A model generated the notes under the pieces. It was given only the letters and a program-made list of their open reading frames with translations, had not been told where the DNA came from and searched no databases. From positions 83,690 to 147,689 of the forward strand of contig NZ_WINH01000010.1 of NCBI RefSeq assembly GCF_010993985.1: a stretch of 64,000 bases of DNA, read 5' to 3'. The position numbers were made by a program, and so were the translations under genes. This stretch comes from Paraferrimonas sp. SM1919. GTDB taxonomy: Bacteria > Pseudomonadota > Gammaproteobacteria > Enterobacterales > Shewanellaceae. How positions within the stretch are numbered: the first letter of the stretch is position 1; each line of letters opens with the position of its first letter. Below are positions 28,313-36,938 of this stretch, piece by piece.

Positions 28313-29533
28313 ATGAAACGAGCAATAATTTTAATGATGGATTCTTTCGGCCTTGGCGCTACCGTTGATGCTGAAAAATTTGGTGATGTTGGTTCAAACA
28401 CGTTTGCCCACATTGCAGAGCACTGTGCCCAAGGTTTAGCCGATGACGGCCGCGAAGGCCCATTAAAATTACCAAACCTAACTAAATTAGGTTTATTTCA
28501 TGCTGGTTTTGAAAGCTCGAACAAGTGGGCACCTGGCTTAGACGAATCGATTAGCGTGACTGGTGCTTACGGCCATGCCGCTGAAATTAGCTCAGGCAAA
28601 GACACCCCAAGTGGTCACTGGGAAATGGCCGGTGTGCCAGTATTGTTTGAGTGGGGATACTTCACTGATAAACAAAACTCGTTCCCGAAAGAGCTAACTG
28701 ACAAAATTTTAGCCCGTGCCGAGTTAGAAGGCTTCCTAGGAAACTGCCACGGCAGTGGTACTGTGATCCTAGACGAGCTGGGTGAACAGCACATGAACTC
28801 GGGCTTGCCGATTTTCTACACCTCGGTAGATTCGGTGTTCCAAATTGCCTGTCACGAAGAAACTTTCGGCCTAGACAACCTATACAAGCTTTGTGAAATT
28901 GCCCGTGAAGAGCTAGAGCCATATAACATTGGCCGTGTGATTGCGCGTCCATTTATTGGCAATAAAGCTGACGGTTTTGCCCGTACCGGCAACCGTAAAG
29001 ACTATTCAATTGAGCCACCTGCAAAAACAGTTTTAGAAAAACTGGCGGAAGCTGGCGGTGAAGTGGTTAGCGTGGGTAAAATTGCTGACATTTATGCCCA
29101 TAAAGGTCTAACCCAAAAGGTTAAAGCTTCAGAGTTGCCAAATCTATTTGATGCAACCCTAGAGCAAGTGAAAAAAGCGGGTGACAACACCATTGTATTC
29201 ACCAACTTTGTCGATTTCGATTCTCACTATGGTCATCGTCGTGATGTAGCGGGTTATGCCCGTGCACTCGAGTACTTTGATGCCCGTCTGCCAGAGCTAT
29301 TCGAGCTATTAAACGAAGATGATTTAGTGATTATCACCGCAGACCATGGTTGCGACCCAACTTGGCCAGGCACGGATCACACCCGTGAACACGTACCTGT
29401 GATTGCCTTTGGTGCAGGACTCGCGGCAGGTTCATTAGGCCGTCGTGACACCTTTGCCGATATTGGTCAATCAATCGCATCCTATTTCGACCTAGAGCCA
29501 ATGGCTTACGGTCAATCGTTTTTATCAAACTAA
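28313..29533 (+). CDS. deoB: Phosphopentomutase
   Basis: DeoB interconverts (deoxy)ribose-1-phosphate and -5-phosphate, joining the phosphorylases to the aldolase. The 406-residue product belongs to the alkaline-phosphatase superfamily; metal-binding positions are visible in [10 protein letters not shown] near the N-terminus and in [20 protein letters not shown] near residue 340. GAGG precedes the ATG by seven bases. The gap to deoD is 14 nt. Confidence 0.97.
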   Translation: MKRAIILMMDSFGLGATVDAEKFGDVGSNTFAHIAEHCAQGLADDGREGPLKLPNLTKLGLFHAGFESSNKWAPGLDESISVTGAYGHAAEISSGKDTPSGHWEMAGVPVLFEWGYFTDKQNSFPKELTDKILARAELEGFLGNCHGSGTVILDELGEQHMNSGLPIFYTSVDSVFQIACHEETFGLDNLYKLCEIAREELEPYNIGRVIARPFIGNKADGFARTGNRKDYSIEPPAKTVLEKLAEAGGEVVSVGKIADIYAHKGLTQKVKASELPNLFDATLEQVKKAGDNTIVFTNFVDFDSHYGHRRDVAGYARALEYFDARLPELFELLNEDDLVIITADHGCDPTWPGTDHTREHVPVIAFGAGLAAGSLGRRDTFADIGQSIASYFDLEPMAYGQSFLSN

Positions 29534-29547
29534 TTAGAGGTCAATCA

Positions 29548-30258
29548 ATGGCTACTCCACATATTAATGCTCCAGAAGGCGCTTTTGCTGAAACTGTTCT
29601 ATTTCCAGGTGATCCACTGCGTGCCAAGTATATTGCAGAAACTTTCTTAGAAGATGCAGTTCAAGTGACAGACGTCCGTAATATGTTTGGTTTCACCGGA
29701 ACATATAAAGGCAAGCGCATCTCTGTAATGGGTTCTGGTATGGGGATCCCTTCAGCATCGATCTATGCAAAAGAACTGATCACAGAATATGGCGTTAAAA
29801 ACCTAATCCGTGTGGGGTCATGTGGTGCCATTAGCCACGACGTAAAAGTTCGTGATGTGATTATCGGTATGGGTGCTGCAACTGACTCTAAAGTAAACCG
29901 TATGCGTTTTGGTGGTCACGATTTCGCAGCTATCGCTGACTACGGCCTACTAAACGCAGTAGTTGAATCAGCGAAAAAGCAAAACATTGCAACCCGCATT
30001 GGTAATGTTTTCTCTGCTGATCTTTTCTACTCTCCAGATCCTAGCATGTTCGATACCATGGAAAAAATGGGTATTCTAGGGGTGGAAATGGAAGCTGCAG
30101 GCCTTTACGGTGTCGCAGCTGAATTTGGTGCAAAAGCATTATGTGTGGTAACCGTTTCTGATCATATCCGCACTGGTGAAGCGACCACAGCAGAAGAGCG
30201 TCAAACTACCTTCAACGATATGATTGAAATGACTTTAGAAGCAACACTGACGCTTTAA
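29548..30258 (+). CDS. deoD: Purine nucleoside phosphorylase (DeoD type)
   Basis: DeoD phosphorolyses purine (deoxy)nucleosides to the free base and (deoxy)ribose-1-phosphate. The 236-residue product matches the hexameric bacterial type: [22 protein letters not shown] at the start (split here: phosphate-binding GDPLRAK), [16 protein letters not shown] and the substrate loop [12 protein letters not shown]. The catalytic aspartate lies in VSDHIRTGE. It ends the deo operon and is followed by a terminator. Confidence 0.97.
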   Translation: MATPHINAPEGAFAETVLFPGDPLRAKYIAETFLEDAVQVTDVRNMFGFTGTYKGKRISVMGSGMGIPSASIYAKELITEYGVKNLIRVGSCGAISHDVKVRDVIIGMGAATDSKVNRMRFGGHDFAAIADYGLLNAVVESAKKQNIATRIGNVFSADLFYSPDPSMFDTMEKMGILGVEMEAAGLYGVAAEFGAKALCVVTVSDHIRTGEATTAEERQTTFNDMIEMTLEATLTL

Positions 30259-30277
30259 TCGATATTGCTGATAGAAT

Positions 30278-30310
30278 AAAAAGCCGAGCGCTGCTGCCCT
30301 CGGCTTTTTT
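30278..30310. terminator. Bidirectional terminator between deoD and serB
   Basis: AAAAAGCCGAG pairs with CTCGGCTTTTT across a ten-base loop. A-runs on the left and T-runs on the right allow it to serve both deoD (plus) and the convergent serB (minus, stop at 30312). Confidence 0.92.
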
Positions 30311-30311
30311 G

Positions 30312-31262
30312 TTAGTCTTCTAAAAGTAGCGGTAAGCTGTCCAAGCCTAGGTTTTGGATCGCGGTGTCGGCAGCATCAACCAAAGCGGCTTTACCATGGT
30401 AAGCAATACCAACTGCAGCCTGTTTGATCATTGGAATATCATTAGCGCCATCCCCAATCGCTACGGTTTGACCGACTTTAATATTAAATTGCGCAGCTAA
30501 TTTTAGTAAAACTTGGGCTTTATAGTTGGCATCAACAACTTGACCAGAAACCGTGCCAAGTAAAATGCCGTCGCCAACGTCCAAATGATTGGCAAAAGCG
30601 GCATCAAGTTGCAATTGCTGTTTCAGCTGCTCAACAAAAGGAACAAAACCACCTGAGGCCACTGCCACTATCCAGCCGTGTTGTTTTAGTCTTGCGACCA
30701 TAGCCTCAATACCCGGCATTAAAGGCAGATCGGAGCATAATTGTTTAATAAAGTTTTCATCTGCGCCTTTAAGTTTACTTACTCTTTGTCTTAGGCTCTG
30801 TTCAAAGTCTAATTGCCCCGCCATTGCTTGAGCGGTGACCGCTGCAACTTCTTGACCGACACCCGCTAATAAGGCCAATTCATCAATACATTCGATTGTA
30901 ATAGCGGTCGAGTCCATATCCATCAACAATAGCCCTGGCTCGGATAAGCTTGCAGTCAATGTATCTTCGCAGACAACTTCTGTTTGTTGATCCACCATCC
31001 AAGTTAAATCCACATCTTGTGGTAAGGCAATTCTCCAACCGTAGCAACGTCCACATGGTTGCAGAGGTTTTACCGCTACTTCTGAACTGAGTTGTTGGAG
31101 TAGTGTCTCTATAGCATTTGAGTTGTAACTAAGTAGGCGCTTAAAGATAAAGTGCTCAGGCGCATCCTCAATTGGCAGAAGAGTTAATTGAGCAAATGTC
31201 GCTTTGCTGGTGGGGTTGGTTAACCATTGTTGAATTTGTGTCATTAAGAAACTCGTGTTCAC
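30312..31262 (-). CDS. serB: Phosphoserine phosphatase
   Basis: SerB removes phosphate from phosphoserine in the last step of serine synthesis. This HAD-superfamily protein of up to 316 residues has the nucleophile D115 and acid/base D117 in LMDMDSTAITIECID, motif II ASGGF, and motif III AIGDGANDIPM. Residues 1-105 are the N-terminal domain usual in gammaproteobacterial SerB. The start may be GTG 31262 (as given) or ATG 31244; neither has a strong ribosome site. The gene is divergent from the YtjB-like gene, the arrangement found in E. coli and Shewanella. Confidence 0.95.
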   Translation of the reverse strand: MNTSFLMTQIQQWLTNPTSKATFAQLTLLPIEDAPEHFIFKRLLSYNSNAIETLLQQLSSEVAVKPLQPCGRCYGWRIALPQDVDLTWMVDQQTEVVCEDTLTASLSEPGLLLMDMDSTAITIECIDELALLAGVGQEVAAVTAQAMAGQLDFEQSLRQRVSKLKGADENFIKQLCSDLPLMPGIEAMVARLKQHGWIVAVASGGFVPFVEQLKQQLQLDAAFANHLDVGDGILLGTVSGQVVDANYKAQVLLKLAAQFNIKVGQTVAIGDGANDIPMIKQAAVGIAYHGKAALVDAADTAIQNLGLDSLPLLLED

Positions 31263-31334
31263 TTAGCCTAAGCCGAGATTTATTATTTTGATGTATTATT
31301 AAATATTGATAACCGAGTTACTAGCAGAACATTG

Positions 31335-31934
31335 ATGAAAATATTTACACGTTTAAATAGAGTCCAAAAAACTCAGCGTTTATTGGCTATTATTGCCAGT
31401 CTTGCGTTAGTGACGGTGAGCTTTGCTTATTTGAGAGAGGCTGAAGACAACGTTAGTAAATTGGTCCAGCAGCAAAGCTTTAATATAATGACTAATATGA
31501 CACAACAGCTAGGATTGGCACTAGCCCCACTTTTACAAGAGAAAAAAGTAGAGCAATTACAATGGTTAACTGATACATGGGTCAAGGATCCTCAACTTCA
31601 TAGCATCAGTATTTTCCAAAATAATGGTAAATTACTGGTGCATTCAGTGAATTATCAGGGGGCTGATACTGTTAATGAGCAACAACTTATTACTATTGAG
31701 CAAGCTTCCCAGTTAATTGTCAGCCCTATCAACTGGCAGACTAATGATATTGGTTATATAAGATGCTATTTCGCTAAAGATGCTTTTAGCGAAGCGTTAA
31801 TGATCCCCTTACGAGACGCTAAGGATCAGCAAATACTCTTATTCGCGTTTATTTTTATTACTGGTTTTTTATTAAGCCAAGTGGTATCAGTGAAAAGAGC
31901 CAAATATCAAGTCTATAAAAATACCCAAAAGTAA
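31335..31934 (+). CDS. ytjB: YtjB/AhpA-family membrane protein
   Basis: This 199-residue inner-membrane protein has an N-terminal transmembrane segment (LLAIIASLALVTVSFAYL), a periplasmic domain of about 130 residues with a PAS/sensor-like feel (LHSISIFQNNGKLLVHSVNY), and a second membrane segment near the C-terminus (ILLFAFIFITGFLLSQVV). Its divergent position next to serB matches that of ytjB (smp) in E. coli. The molecular function is not established. ATG 31335 is chosen over the adjoining TTG at 31332. Confidence 0.82.
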   Translation: MKIFTRLNRVQKTQRLLAIIASLALVTVSFAYLREAEDNVSKLVQQQSFNIMTNMTQQLGLALAPLLQEKKVEQLQWLTDTWVKDPQLHSISIFQNNGKLLVHSVNYQGADTVNEQQLITIEQASQLIVSPINWQTNDIGYIRCYFAKDAFSEALMIPLRDAKDQQILLFAFIFITGFLLSQVVSVKRAKYQVYKNTQK

Positions 31935-32260
31935 TGTTATATAAGTTGAAAAACCTGCCATTAACATAGTAACTGGTTGTTTTTATTTACTTTGTTTTCC
32001 TCATTTATGTTTCGTTGAAAAAATTTAATTTTTTTGTCAACCAATTTAAAACGGCTGCGTTAGTAGTTATTAAAGTGGCTTAATCATTTCTCAATAGTTA
32101 CCTAAAAAAGTCACCGAAGATTAAAAATTATTTAAGTTTTAAAATTAAATGGTCGTTGTATCTACTTTGTGTACCCTGTTAAATTGTTGATTTTAAAGGG
32201 AAAGTTAGATGATCGGTTTAGGGTTAGCACTATTTGTGTCAAAATTTGGAGATAATAATA
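31935..32260. other. AT-rich intergenic region without recognised gene
   Basis: These 326 bases are AT-rich and have no credible open frame. They must carry the terminator of the ytjB-like gene and the promoter of the DUF4382 lipoprotein gene, but I cannot pin either down. Confidence 0.5.
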
Positions 32261-33247
32261 ATGACATTTAACAAATCAAAAATGGTTTCAGCACTAGCGA
32301 TGGCTGGTATTCTTACTTTAACTGGTTGCGAATCTGATGAAGCTAAAGAAGCAGTGTTCTCATTAGGTGTGAGTGATGCACCAGTCGAAAATGCTGAAGA
32401 AGTAAATATTGAGCTTGATCAAGTTAAACTTATCCCGATGAACGAAGATGGTTCAGAAAAAGGTGAAGAAGTAATTGTAGATACTTTCACCAACGAAGCG
32501 GGTGAAGAAGTTGATACTATCCAAGTGAATCTTCTTGATTTCCAAGGTACTAGCCAAATAAAAATCATTGATGAAACTCAAAATATTCAGTTAGATGCTG
32601 GTAATTACGAGATGGAACTTGTTGTTGTAGATGCGGGTTCTTATGTTATTGAACAAGGTGACTCTGCTCAACAACCTATTAAAATCCCAAGCAGCCGTTT
32701 ACGTTTAGGTGAGTTTGAAGTTGCAAGTCAATATGTACAAGTGGGTGATACCCCAGCTTATACTCTTGAATTCGATTTAACTCAATCATTAGTACAACGT
32801 GGCAATGCTATTACCAACAATGGCTATATTGTTAAGCCACACGGTGTTCGTATTGTTAGCCAGTACGGTGATATTTCTGGTACTGTTGCTGGTGATTACA
32901 CTAACTTAGGTACTTGTAGCGTTTACGTTTATGCTGGTGATGTAGTTGAATATGGCGACTTATTTGATGCAAACGATGACATTTTTGATGCACCAGTTGA
33001 AGAGATTACAGCTGCAGCACCATTAGCAACCGTAAAAGTTGCTGATGATGGTTCTTACTCTATTGGTTTTGTGGCCCCTGGCGACTACCAAGCGGCACTA
33101 TATTGTAGCGTAGTAGAAGACAACAACGTTCAGTTTGATGGATTAACAATTCCTGCTGCGGGCGAAATCACTCCAGATGTTGTGAGCTTTAGTGTGGCTA
33201 ATCAAGAATCTGTTACTGTAAACTTTGACGCACCAGCTGCGCAATAA
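32261..33247 (+). CDS. DUF4382-domain lipoprotein
   Basis: This 328-residue lipoprotein has a lipobox (TLTGC at about residue 22). The DUF4382 domain spans about residues 34-205 and shows the family pattern: LGVSDAPVENAEEVNIELDQ, a hydrophobic LLDFQG segment, LDAGNYEMELVV and the IKIPSSRLRLGEF strand. The C-terminal part (about 210-328) is a carboxypeptidase-regulatory or transthyretin-like beta-sandwich (GDISGTVAGDYT, then DGSYSIGFVAPGDYQAALYC). ATG 32261 has GGAG nine bases upstream. Such proteins are cell-envelope proteins of unknown role. The composition is very acidic. Confidence 0.85.
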   Translation: MTFNKSKMVSALAMAGILTLTGCESDEAKEAVFSLGVSDAPVENAEEVNIELDQVKLIPMNEDGSEKGEEVIVDTFTNEAGEEVDTIQVNLLDFQGTSQIKIIDETQNIQLDAGNYEMELVVVDAGSYVIEQGDSAQQPIKIPSSRLRLGEFEVASQYVQVGDTPAYTLEFDLTQSLVQRGNAITNNGYIVKPHGVRIVSQYGDISGTVAGDYTNLGTCSVYVYAGDVVEYGDLFDANDDIFDAPVEEITAAAPLATVKVADDGSYSIGFVAPGDYQAALYCSVVEDNNVQFDGLTIPAAGEITPDVVSFSVANQESVTVNFDAPAAQ

Positions 33248-33331
33248 GTTTAAATAACTGAATTAAACAAAGCTTACTCAATTGAGTATAAAGCTGAAGG
33301 GTTAACTTAAACCATATTTTCAGCAAAATAT

Positions 33332-33366
33332 AATCCCAAGCAGTTGTTACTGTTTGGGATTTTTTA
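33332..33366 (+). terminator. Rho-independent terminator after DUF4382 gene
   Basis: AATCCCAAGCAG pairs with CTGTTTGGGATT (one G-U pair) around a six-base loop and is followed by TTTTT. Confidence 0.85.
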
Positions 33367-33788
33367 TGTTTATAGCAGAGCTGTGGGGAAAAGCACTGTC
33401 CTTGGTCTTAATATAATGGCTGTTGCTGAAATCATGTTCTATTGCCTGGATTGATCTGAGAATATTGTCGAGCCCAGCTTCCATAAAAGGGACTAAGCCT
33501 TAGCCGCACAGAGGTTGCTATCTGTTATCCATGGCATTCATTTAATTGTTTAGGATTTCTTATAAATTTTATGTGTGTGCTTACTTCCTTGTTTTCTACT
33601 GACAGTTCGGTGTTTTTAAAAATAGGAATATTAATAATTGATAAAAATTAACTGATTATTAAATTTAGCTCACCGGTATTATTGTTCCTTGGGTTTGGTT
33701 GGTGTATTATTGATTTATCAGGTAAAAGTGCTTTTTATCTATAAAAACATTAATCACAACAAAGTTCGTAACAGAAAGGATTCGGTTT
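33367..33788. other. Intergenic region without recognised gene
   Basis: About 420 bases hold no convincing coding frame. The last 60 bases include an AAAGGA ribosome site for the next gene. I see no clear repeat or RNA structure. Confidence 0.4.
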
Positions 33789-34493
33789 ATGACAAGTTTG
33801 TTTACTCCCTCACAAATAAAGCTGGGTTCTCTTTTGGGGGGGCCAATGGCATCGTTGTATCTGCTACATCATGCCATGCAGGCAATCGGCCGTGATTCTT
33901 TAGCTGTTAAAGTTAAATGGATAGGAGGATTAGTGATCGTTAGTTTGTTGATCGCTACCCCCTTTGTGCCTCAATATCTGCCATATATAGTAACTTGTTT
34001 TGTCAGTTTTTTGCTGGTGATGTTACTGTTGAAAAAATGTTACCTGACTAAGCAAGCAATCATTAAGTCACAGCTCTATTCCCCCCATTCTAACTGGTTT
34101 GTTAGTTATATTATTGTGACTTCGATAGTTTTGATGTTTTCATTATCTTATTTAAGTGTCAGTTTTTTCTTGCCAAATAGTCGCGTGATAAATAATTTAG
34201 TTAATGATTTTAATGGTAATGGCTTGCCGACAAGCGTTTCGATACTGGAGATTAAAGCCAGTAAAGATAATTATGGCGAGGGAATTATTTTTGACTTTAA
34301 GTTGCATGCGGATGCTGTGTTGGATATTGAAATGGCGACGGATGATGAGATAAAAGAAATTGCGCTTGAAATGATTGACAAAAGTATCATAGATTATTTA
34401 CTTAAAAGAAATATTTACATTATTTTTAATTTTAGAGGGCAGTCCAATATGCCTGTTAATCAGGTTGTGTTGTCAAATAGGATAGATTATTAA
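33789..34493 (+). CDS. Unrecognised membrane protein with C-terminal soluble domain
   Basis: This 234-residue protein is not one I recognise. Three hydrophobic segments are clear: WIGGLVIVSLLIATPFV, YIVTCFVSFLLVMLLL and VSYIIVTSIVLMFSLSYL. Residues about 140-234 form a charged, soluble domain with a KLHADAVLDIEMATDDEIKE stretch. An AAAGGA site eight bases before the ATG supports the start. The next gene, a lipoprotein, begins 35 bases downstream on the same strand, so the pair may work together at the envelope. Both genes are lower in GC than the surroundings, which could mean they were acquired. Confidence 0.72.
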   Translation: MTSLFTPSQIKLGSLLGGPMASLYLLHHAMQAIGRDSLAVKVKWIGGLVIVSLLIATPFVPQYLPYIVTCFVSFLLVMLLLKKCYLTKQAIIKSQLYSPHSNWFVSYIIVTSIVLMFSLSYLSVSFFLPNSRVINNLVNDFNGNGLPTSVSILEIKASKDNYGEGIIFDFKLHADAVLDIEMATDDEIKEIALEMIDKSIIDYLLKRNIYIIFNFRGQSNMPVNQVVLSNRIDY

Positions 34494-34528
34494 ATATGAA
34501 CTCTATCTATTGTATATAAATAAAGCTA

Positions 34529-35302
34529 ATGGGTAAAAAAATGGATTTAAAACCTTTTCTGATGTTATTTATGGTAAGTACTATATTGTCGGGATGTTGG
34601 GTCGATAATGATTTTAAAGCTAGAAAGAAACAATATTTTAAAGACTACAAAGAGATAGTTGAAGAAAGTGTTGAAATTAGAACTCTACAAGATGAAATGG
34701 AGCAGCATCAAAAAAGGGTAGAAATACTGCAAAAGTTTAAATTACTGTCAAATAAGTATATAACGGAAGATAATCCTGAGGATTTTAACTTTCAAGTGTA
34801 TTTAGATACTTTTATCTATCAATACATATTGCATGAAATTAATGAGATCTATACAAAACACCAAAACTTTAATAGCAAATTTAAAATAGAATCGAGCAAA
34901 TCGTTTTTTCATTTACAAGAGAATGAAAGGCTGGTGAATGAGCTGGTGGCCTTTTTAAATAAGAGAGTTGGTAATTTGTCTGATCTTAGGCAACAGCTAA
35001 GATCTAGACTGTTCACAGATGAACTTGATAAGCAACAACGTGTTAAGTTATGGAACCATATTGTTAGAGCAACTCAATCAGTTTGGTATGTAAATAAGTA
35101 TGACTTATTGGATATGTTGTATAAAGCAAAATTGACACAGGCGGCGATCATTACCTTGAAGAAGTATCCTGATAGTTTTGATTTTGAGGGCAGTGATATT
35201 ATTTGGAAAAATGCTGAAGCTGCCAATCATCACTTTAAATTAAGGCAACAATTAATTGATGAGTGGGAAAAGAAAAGAATTTATTATGGTAGATTTAGCT
35301 AG
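34529..35302 (+). CDS. Unrecognised lipoprotein, helical
   Basis: This 257-residue product starts with a lipoprotein signal (FLMLFMVSTILSGC, C23). The mature part is charged and strongly helical, with likely coiled-coil in VEIRTLQDEMEQHQKRVEIL. No catalytic motif is seen. An in-frame ATG at 34541 is an alternative start. It sits 35 nt after the unrecognised membrane protein and shares its AT-rich composition. The pair has no neighbours that reveal a role. Confidence 0.7.
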   Translation: MGKKMDLKPFLMLFMVSTILSGCWVDNDFKARKKQYFKDYKEIVEESVEIRTLQDEMEQHQKRVEILQKFKLLSNKYITEDNPEDFNFQVYLDTFIYQYILHEINEIYTKHQNFNSKFKIESSKSFFHLQENERLVNELVAFLNKRVGNLSDLRQQLRSRLFTDELDKQQRVKLWNHIVRATQSVWYVNKYDLLDMLYKAKLTQAAIITLKKYPDSFDFEGSDIIWKNAEAANHHFKLRQQLIDEWEKKRIYYGRFS

Positions 35303-35431
35303 TAAATATTGCACAAAATAAAACGCTGAAGGTGTTCGGCAAAGCAATCATGTGAATAAATTCGCTAGTTTCCAGCACCATTGGTTGATACAGCAGGTGC
35401 GCTCGCACCTGCTATTGAATGGGCGCAATTT

Positions 35432-35662
35432 TTAATCTAAATTGCCGGATGCAATACTAGCGTTGTTACGGTAGCCGTTTATGGTGTAAACGGAGAAGAA
35501 ACTGCCATCACCATTAACCAACATTATAGTAATGTTGTTTGATGCTGCCACATCACCGAATACCAGCGCGTTAGCAATAGCTACATCGGCGATGCCATCA
35601 AGATTTACATCAGTAATGGTGGCACCCCTTGCCCCGGGGGCGGCAGAGTAAGTATTGTCCAC
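35432..35662 (-). pseudogene. FG-GAP/VCBS-repeat protein fragment
   Basis: A minus-strand frame of 76 codons reads like one or two FG-GAP/VCBS beta-propeller blades: GATITDVNLDGIADVAIAN with the calcium-binding D-x-N-x-D-G-x-x-D pattern, then NNITIMLVNGDGSFF. A full protein of this type has several such repeats and a signal peptide. Here no start, signal or flanking repeats remain in frame. It is best read as a remnant of a larger secreted protein. Confidence 0.5.
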
Positions 35663-35800
35663 TTCCCCTAAACTGAGACATTGATTAAGTGGGTTTTTCT
35701 GGCAAAGTAATGTTAGGAGGCACTATCAAAAAGTATCACCATGCTTGGATAAGTGTTTATCTAGGCATTGAGACTAACATTAATCATATGGAAGCTGTCA

Positions 35801-35905
35801 CTAATCATAATGACAAATGTCCTGCTTAGTATTGGGTTTTGCCACAGCGCTTACAGCTGTAGATGATAATATCACCAATGCCGAGATTAATTTGAAGAGC
35901 GTCAT
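35801..35905 (-). pseudogene. Signal-peptide-bearing mini-ORF, probable 5' remnant
   Basis: A 34-codon minus-strand frame begins with ATG 35905, preceded by AAAGGAA at good spacing. It encodes a clean signal peptide, MTLFKLISALVILSSTAVSA, then a short mature part ending KQDICHYD before a TAG. The I-C-H-Y-D end resembles the start of longer secreted proteins that carry a C-H-Y-D motif. It may be the decayed 5' end of the gene whose FG-GAP fragment lies 140 bases downstream on the same strand. Confidence 0.35.
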
Positions 35906-36212
35906 GATCGGTTCCTTTGCTGCATTATTGTTAAGTGGATAGCCGACAAAGAAACGTTTCTAAGAAAGTTGAGAACCAACTCTTTGTTGGTTGTTTCTTA
36001 GCCTAGACTAGCTTGAGAGGATTATTGCTATAACTATTTATGATTATATTTTGAGGGTTAAATTTGCTGGGTGGTGAACCCTAGTAGTGACAGTTTAGAA
36101 CCACAATTGCAATGAAATTGTGCACTAATAATGGGGTGATATGCGTCTTCGGATTAAAGAGGCTGTGTTTCAGCTTTACGGCAAGGTAGCGATAGGCCCT
36201 TAATAATGGCGT

Positions 36213-36251
36213 GATTTAACGTCAAAGAAGGACGATCTTCGACGTTAAATC
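36213..36251. repeat. Long hairpin just downstream of maoP
   Basis: GATTTAACGTCAAAGA (36213-36228) pairs with TCTTCGACGTTAAATC (36236-36251) with one mismatch in sixteen, around a seven-base loop. It starts ten bases after the maoP stop on the minus strand. There is no T-tract, so it may be an mRNA 3'-end stabiliser, a poor terminator, or a small mobile hairpin. Confidence 0.7.
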
Positions 36252-36260
36252 AAAATCAGA

Positions 36261-36611
36261 CTAAGAATCAATATCCATAGAATCTTCGTCATAACTTGTC
36301 GAAGTCGCCCGACTTTTACCGTTTAATGAATAGAACTTTTTACCATTGTGAACCAGCTTATTGTATTTAACCCAAGCACGTTCAATGGCTGATTTTGCTT
36401 TTGCAGGCTTGTCACATACCTTTAGAAAGTTGGCCTCTTCATTATTCTCTGGTTGAAGGTTACCAGCCATCAAGTTCTGCAGTGTGTCACCATAATCGGT
36501 TAAAATATCATGCTCTTTTAGGGTGAAATCACCTGATTTGGCAAAGCCCCTAGGAAAGTTCTTATCATCAAAAAATCGTTTGCTACCTAATCTGATTTCA
36601 GTATTAAGCAT
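36261..36611 (-). CDS. maoP: MaoP/DUF413 family macrodomain protein
   Basis: This 116-residue protein matches the DUF413 family (E. coli YifE, renamed MaoP). Shared features are RFFDDKNFPRGFAKSGDFTLKE-like N-terminal sequence (E. coli: YFDNKHYPRGFSRHGDFT), a central EEANFLKVC stretch, AIERAWVKYNKL (E. coli ERVWSKYM) and an acidic, serine-rich tail. In E. coli MaoP acts with the maoS DNA site to insulate the Ori macrodomain. It is a single-gene unit here, and a long hairpin lies just after its stop. Confidence 0.9.
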   Translation of the reverse strand: MLNTEIRLGSKRFFDDKNFPRGFAKSGDFTLKEHDILTDYGDTLQNLMAGNLQPENNEEANFLKVCDKPAKAKSAIERAWVKYNKLVHNGKKFYSLNGKSRATSTSYDEDSMDIDS

Positions 36612-36938
36612 GGTTACCTCAAATGTAATTTAGAGATTGAATTGATACTGGCTGCACATTAACGCTGAACCCAAATGAAAGAAATCAAATGATTTTGAGC
36701 GTATAGATAAAAAATTTTTATAGGTGGCATGGAGGGTAATTGTTTCTATTAACTTCCTGATTTTAAATATACAAAAGGGTTTTTATCGGCTTTTTTGAGT
36801 AGACTTAGTCGTTTTTAGATATCGCCTATAAGTAAGTTCACCGGCTTTACAATGGTTTACTTAGATTTACCCATGATGAGTAGTTGTAGCGCTCAAGGAT
36901 TGGTATCTTTAACAGGTGTTTAGGGGAGTCAATACATC
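36612..36938. other. Divergent intergenic region (maoP / PL8 lyase)
   Basis: These 327 bases separate two divergent genes and must hold both promoters. An AT-rich stretch with a poly-A/poly-T symmetry lies near 36708-36722. A ribosome site AGGGGAG precedes the lyase start. I see no operator resembling the LacI palindromes. Confidence 0.45.

Larger units (their letters stand above)
35303..36260. other. Decayed region between lipoprotein pair and maoP
   Basis: Almost 1 kb lacks an intact gene. It contains two minus-strand remnants described separately (an FG-GAP fragment at 35432-35662 and a signal-peptide mini-frame at 35801-35905) and a long hairpin at 36213-36251. The rest has frequent stops in all frames. 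Confidence 0.55.
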
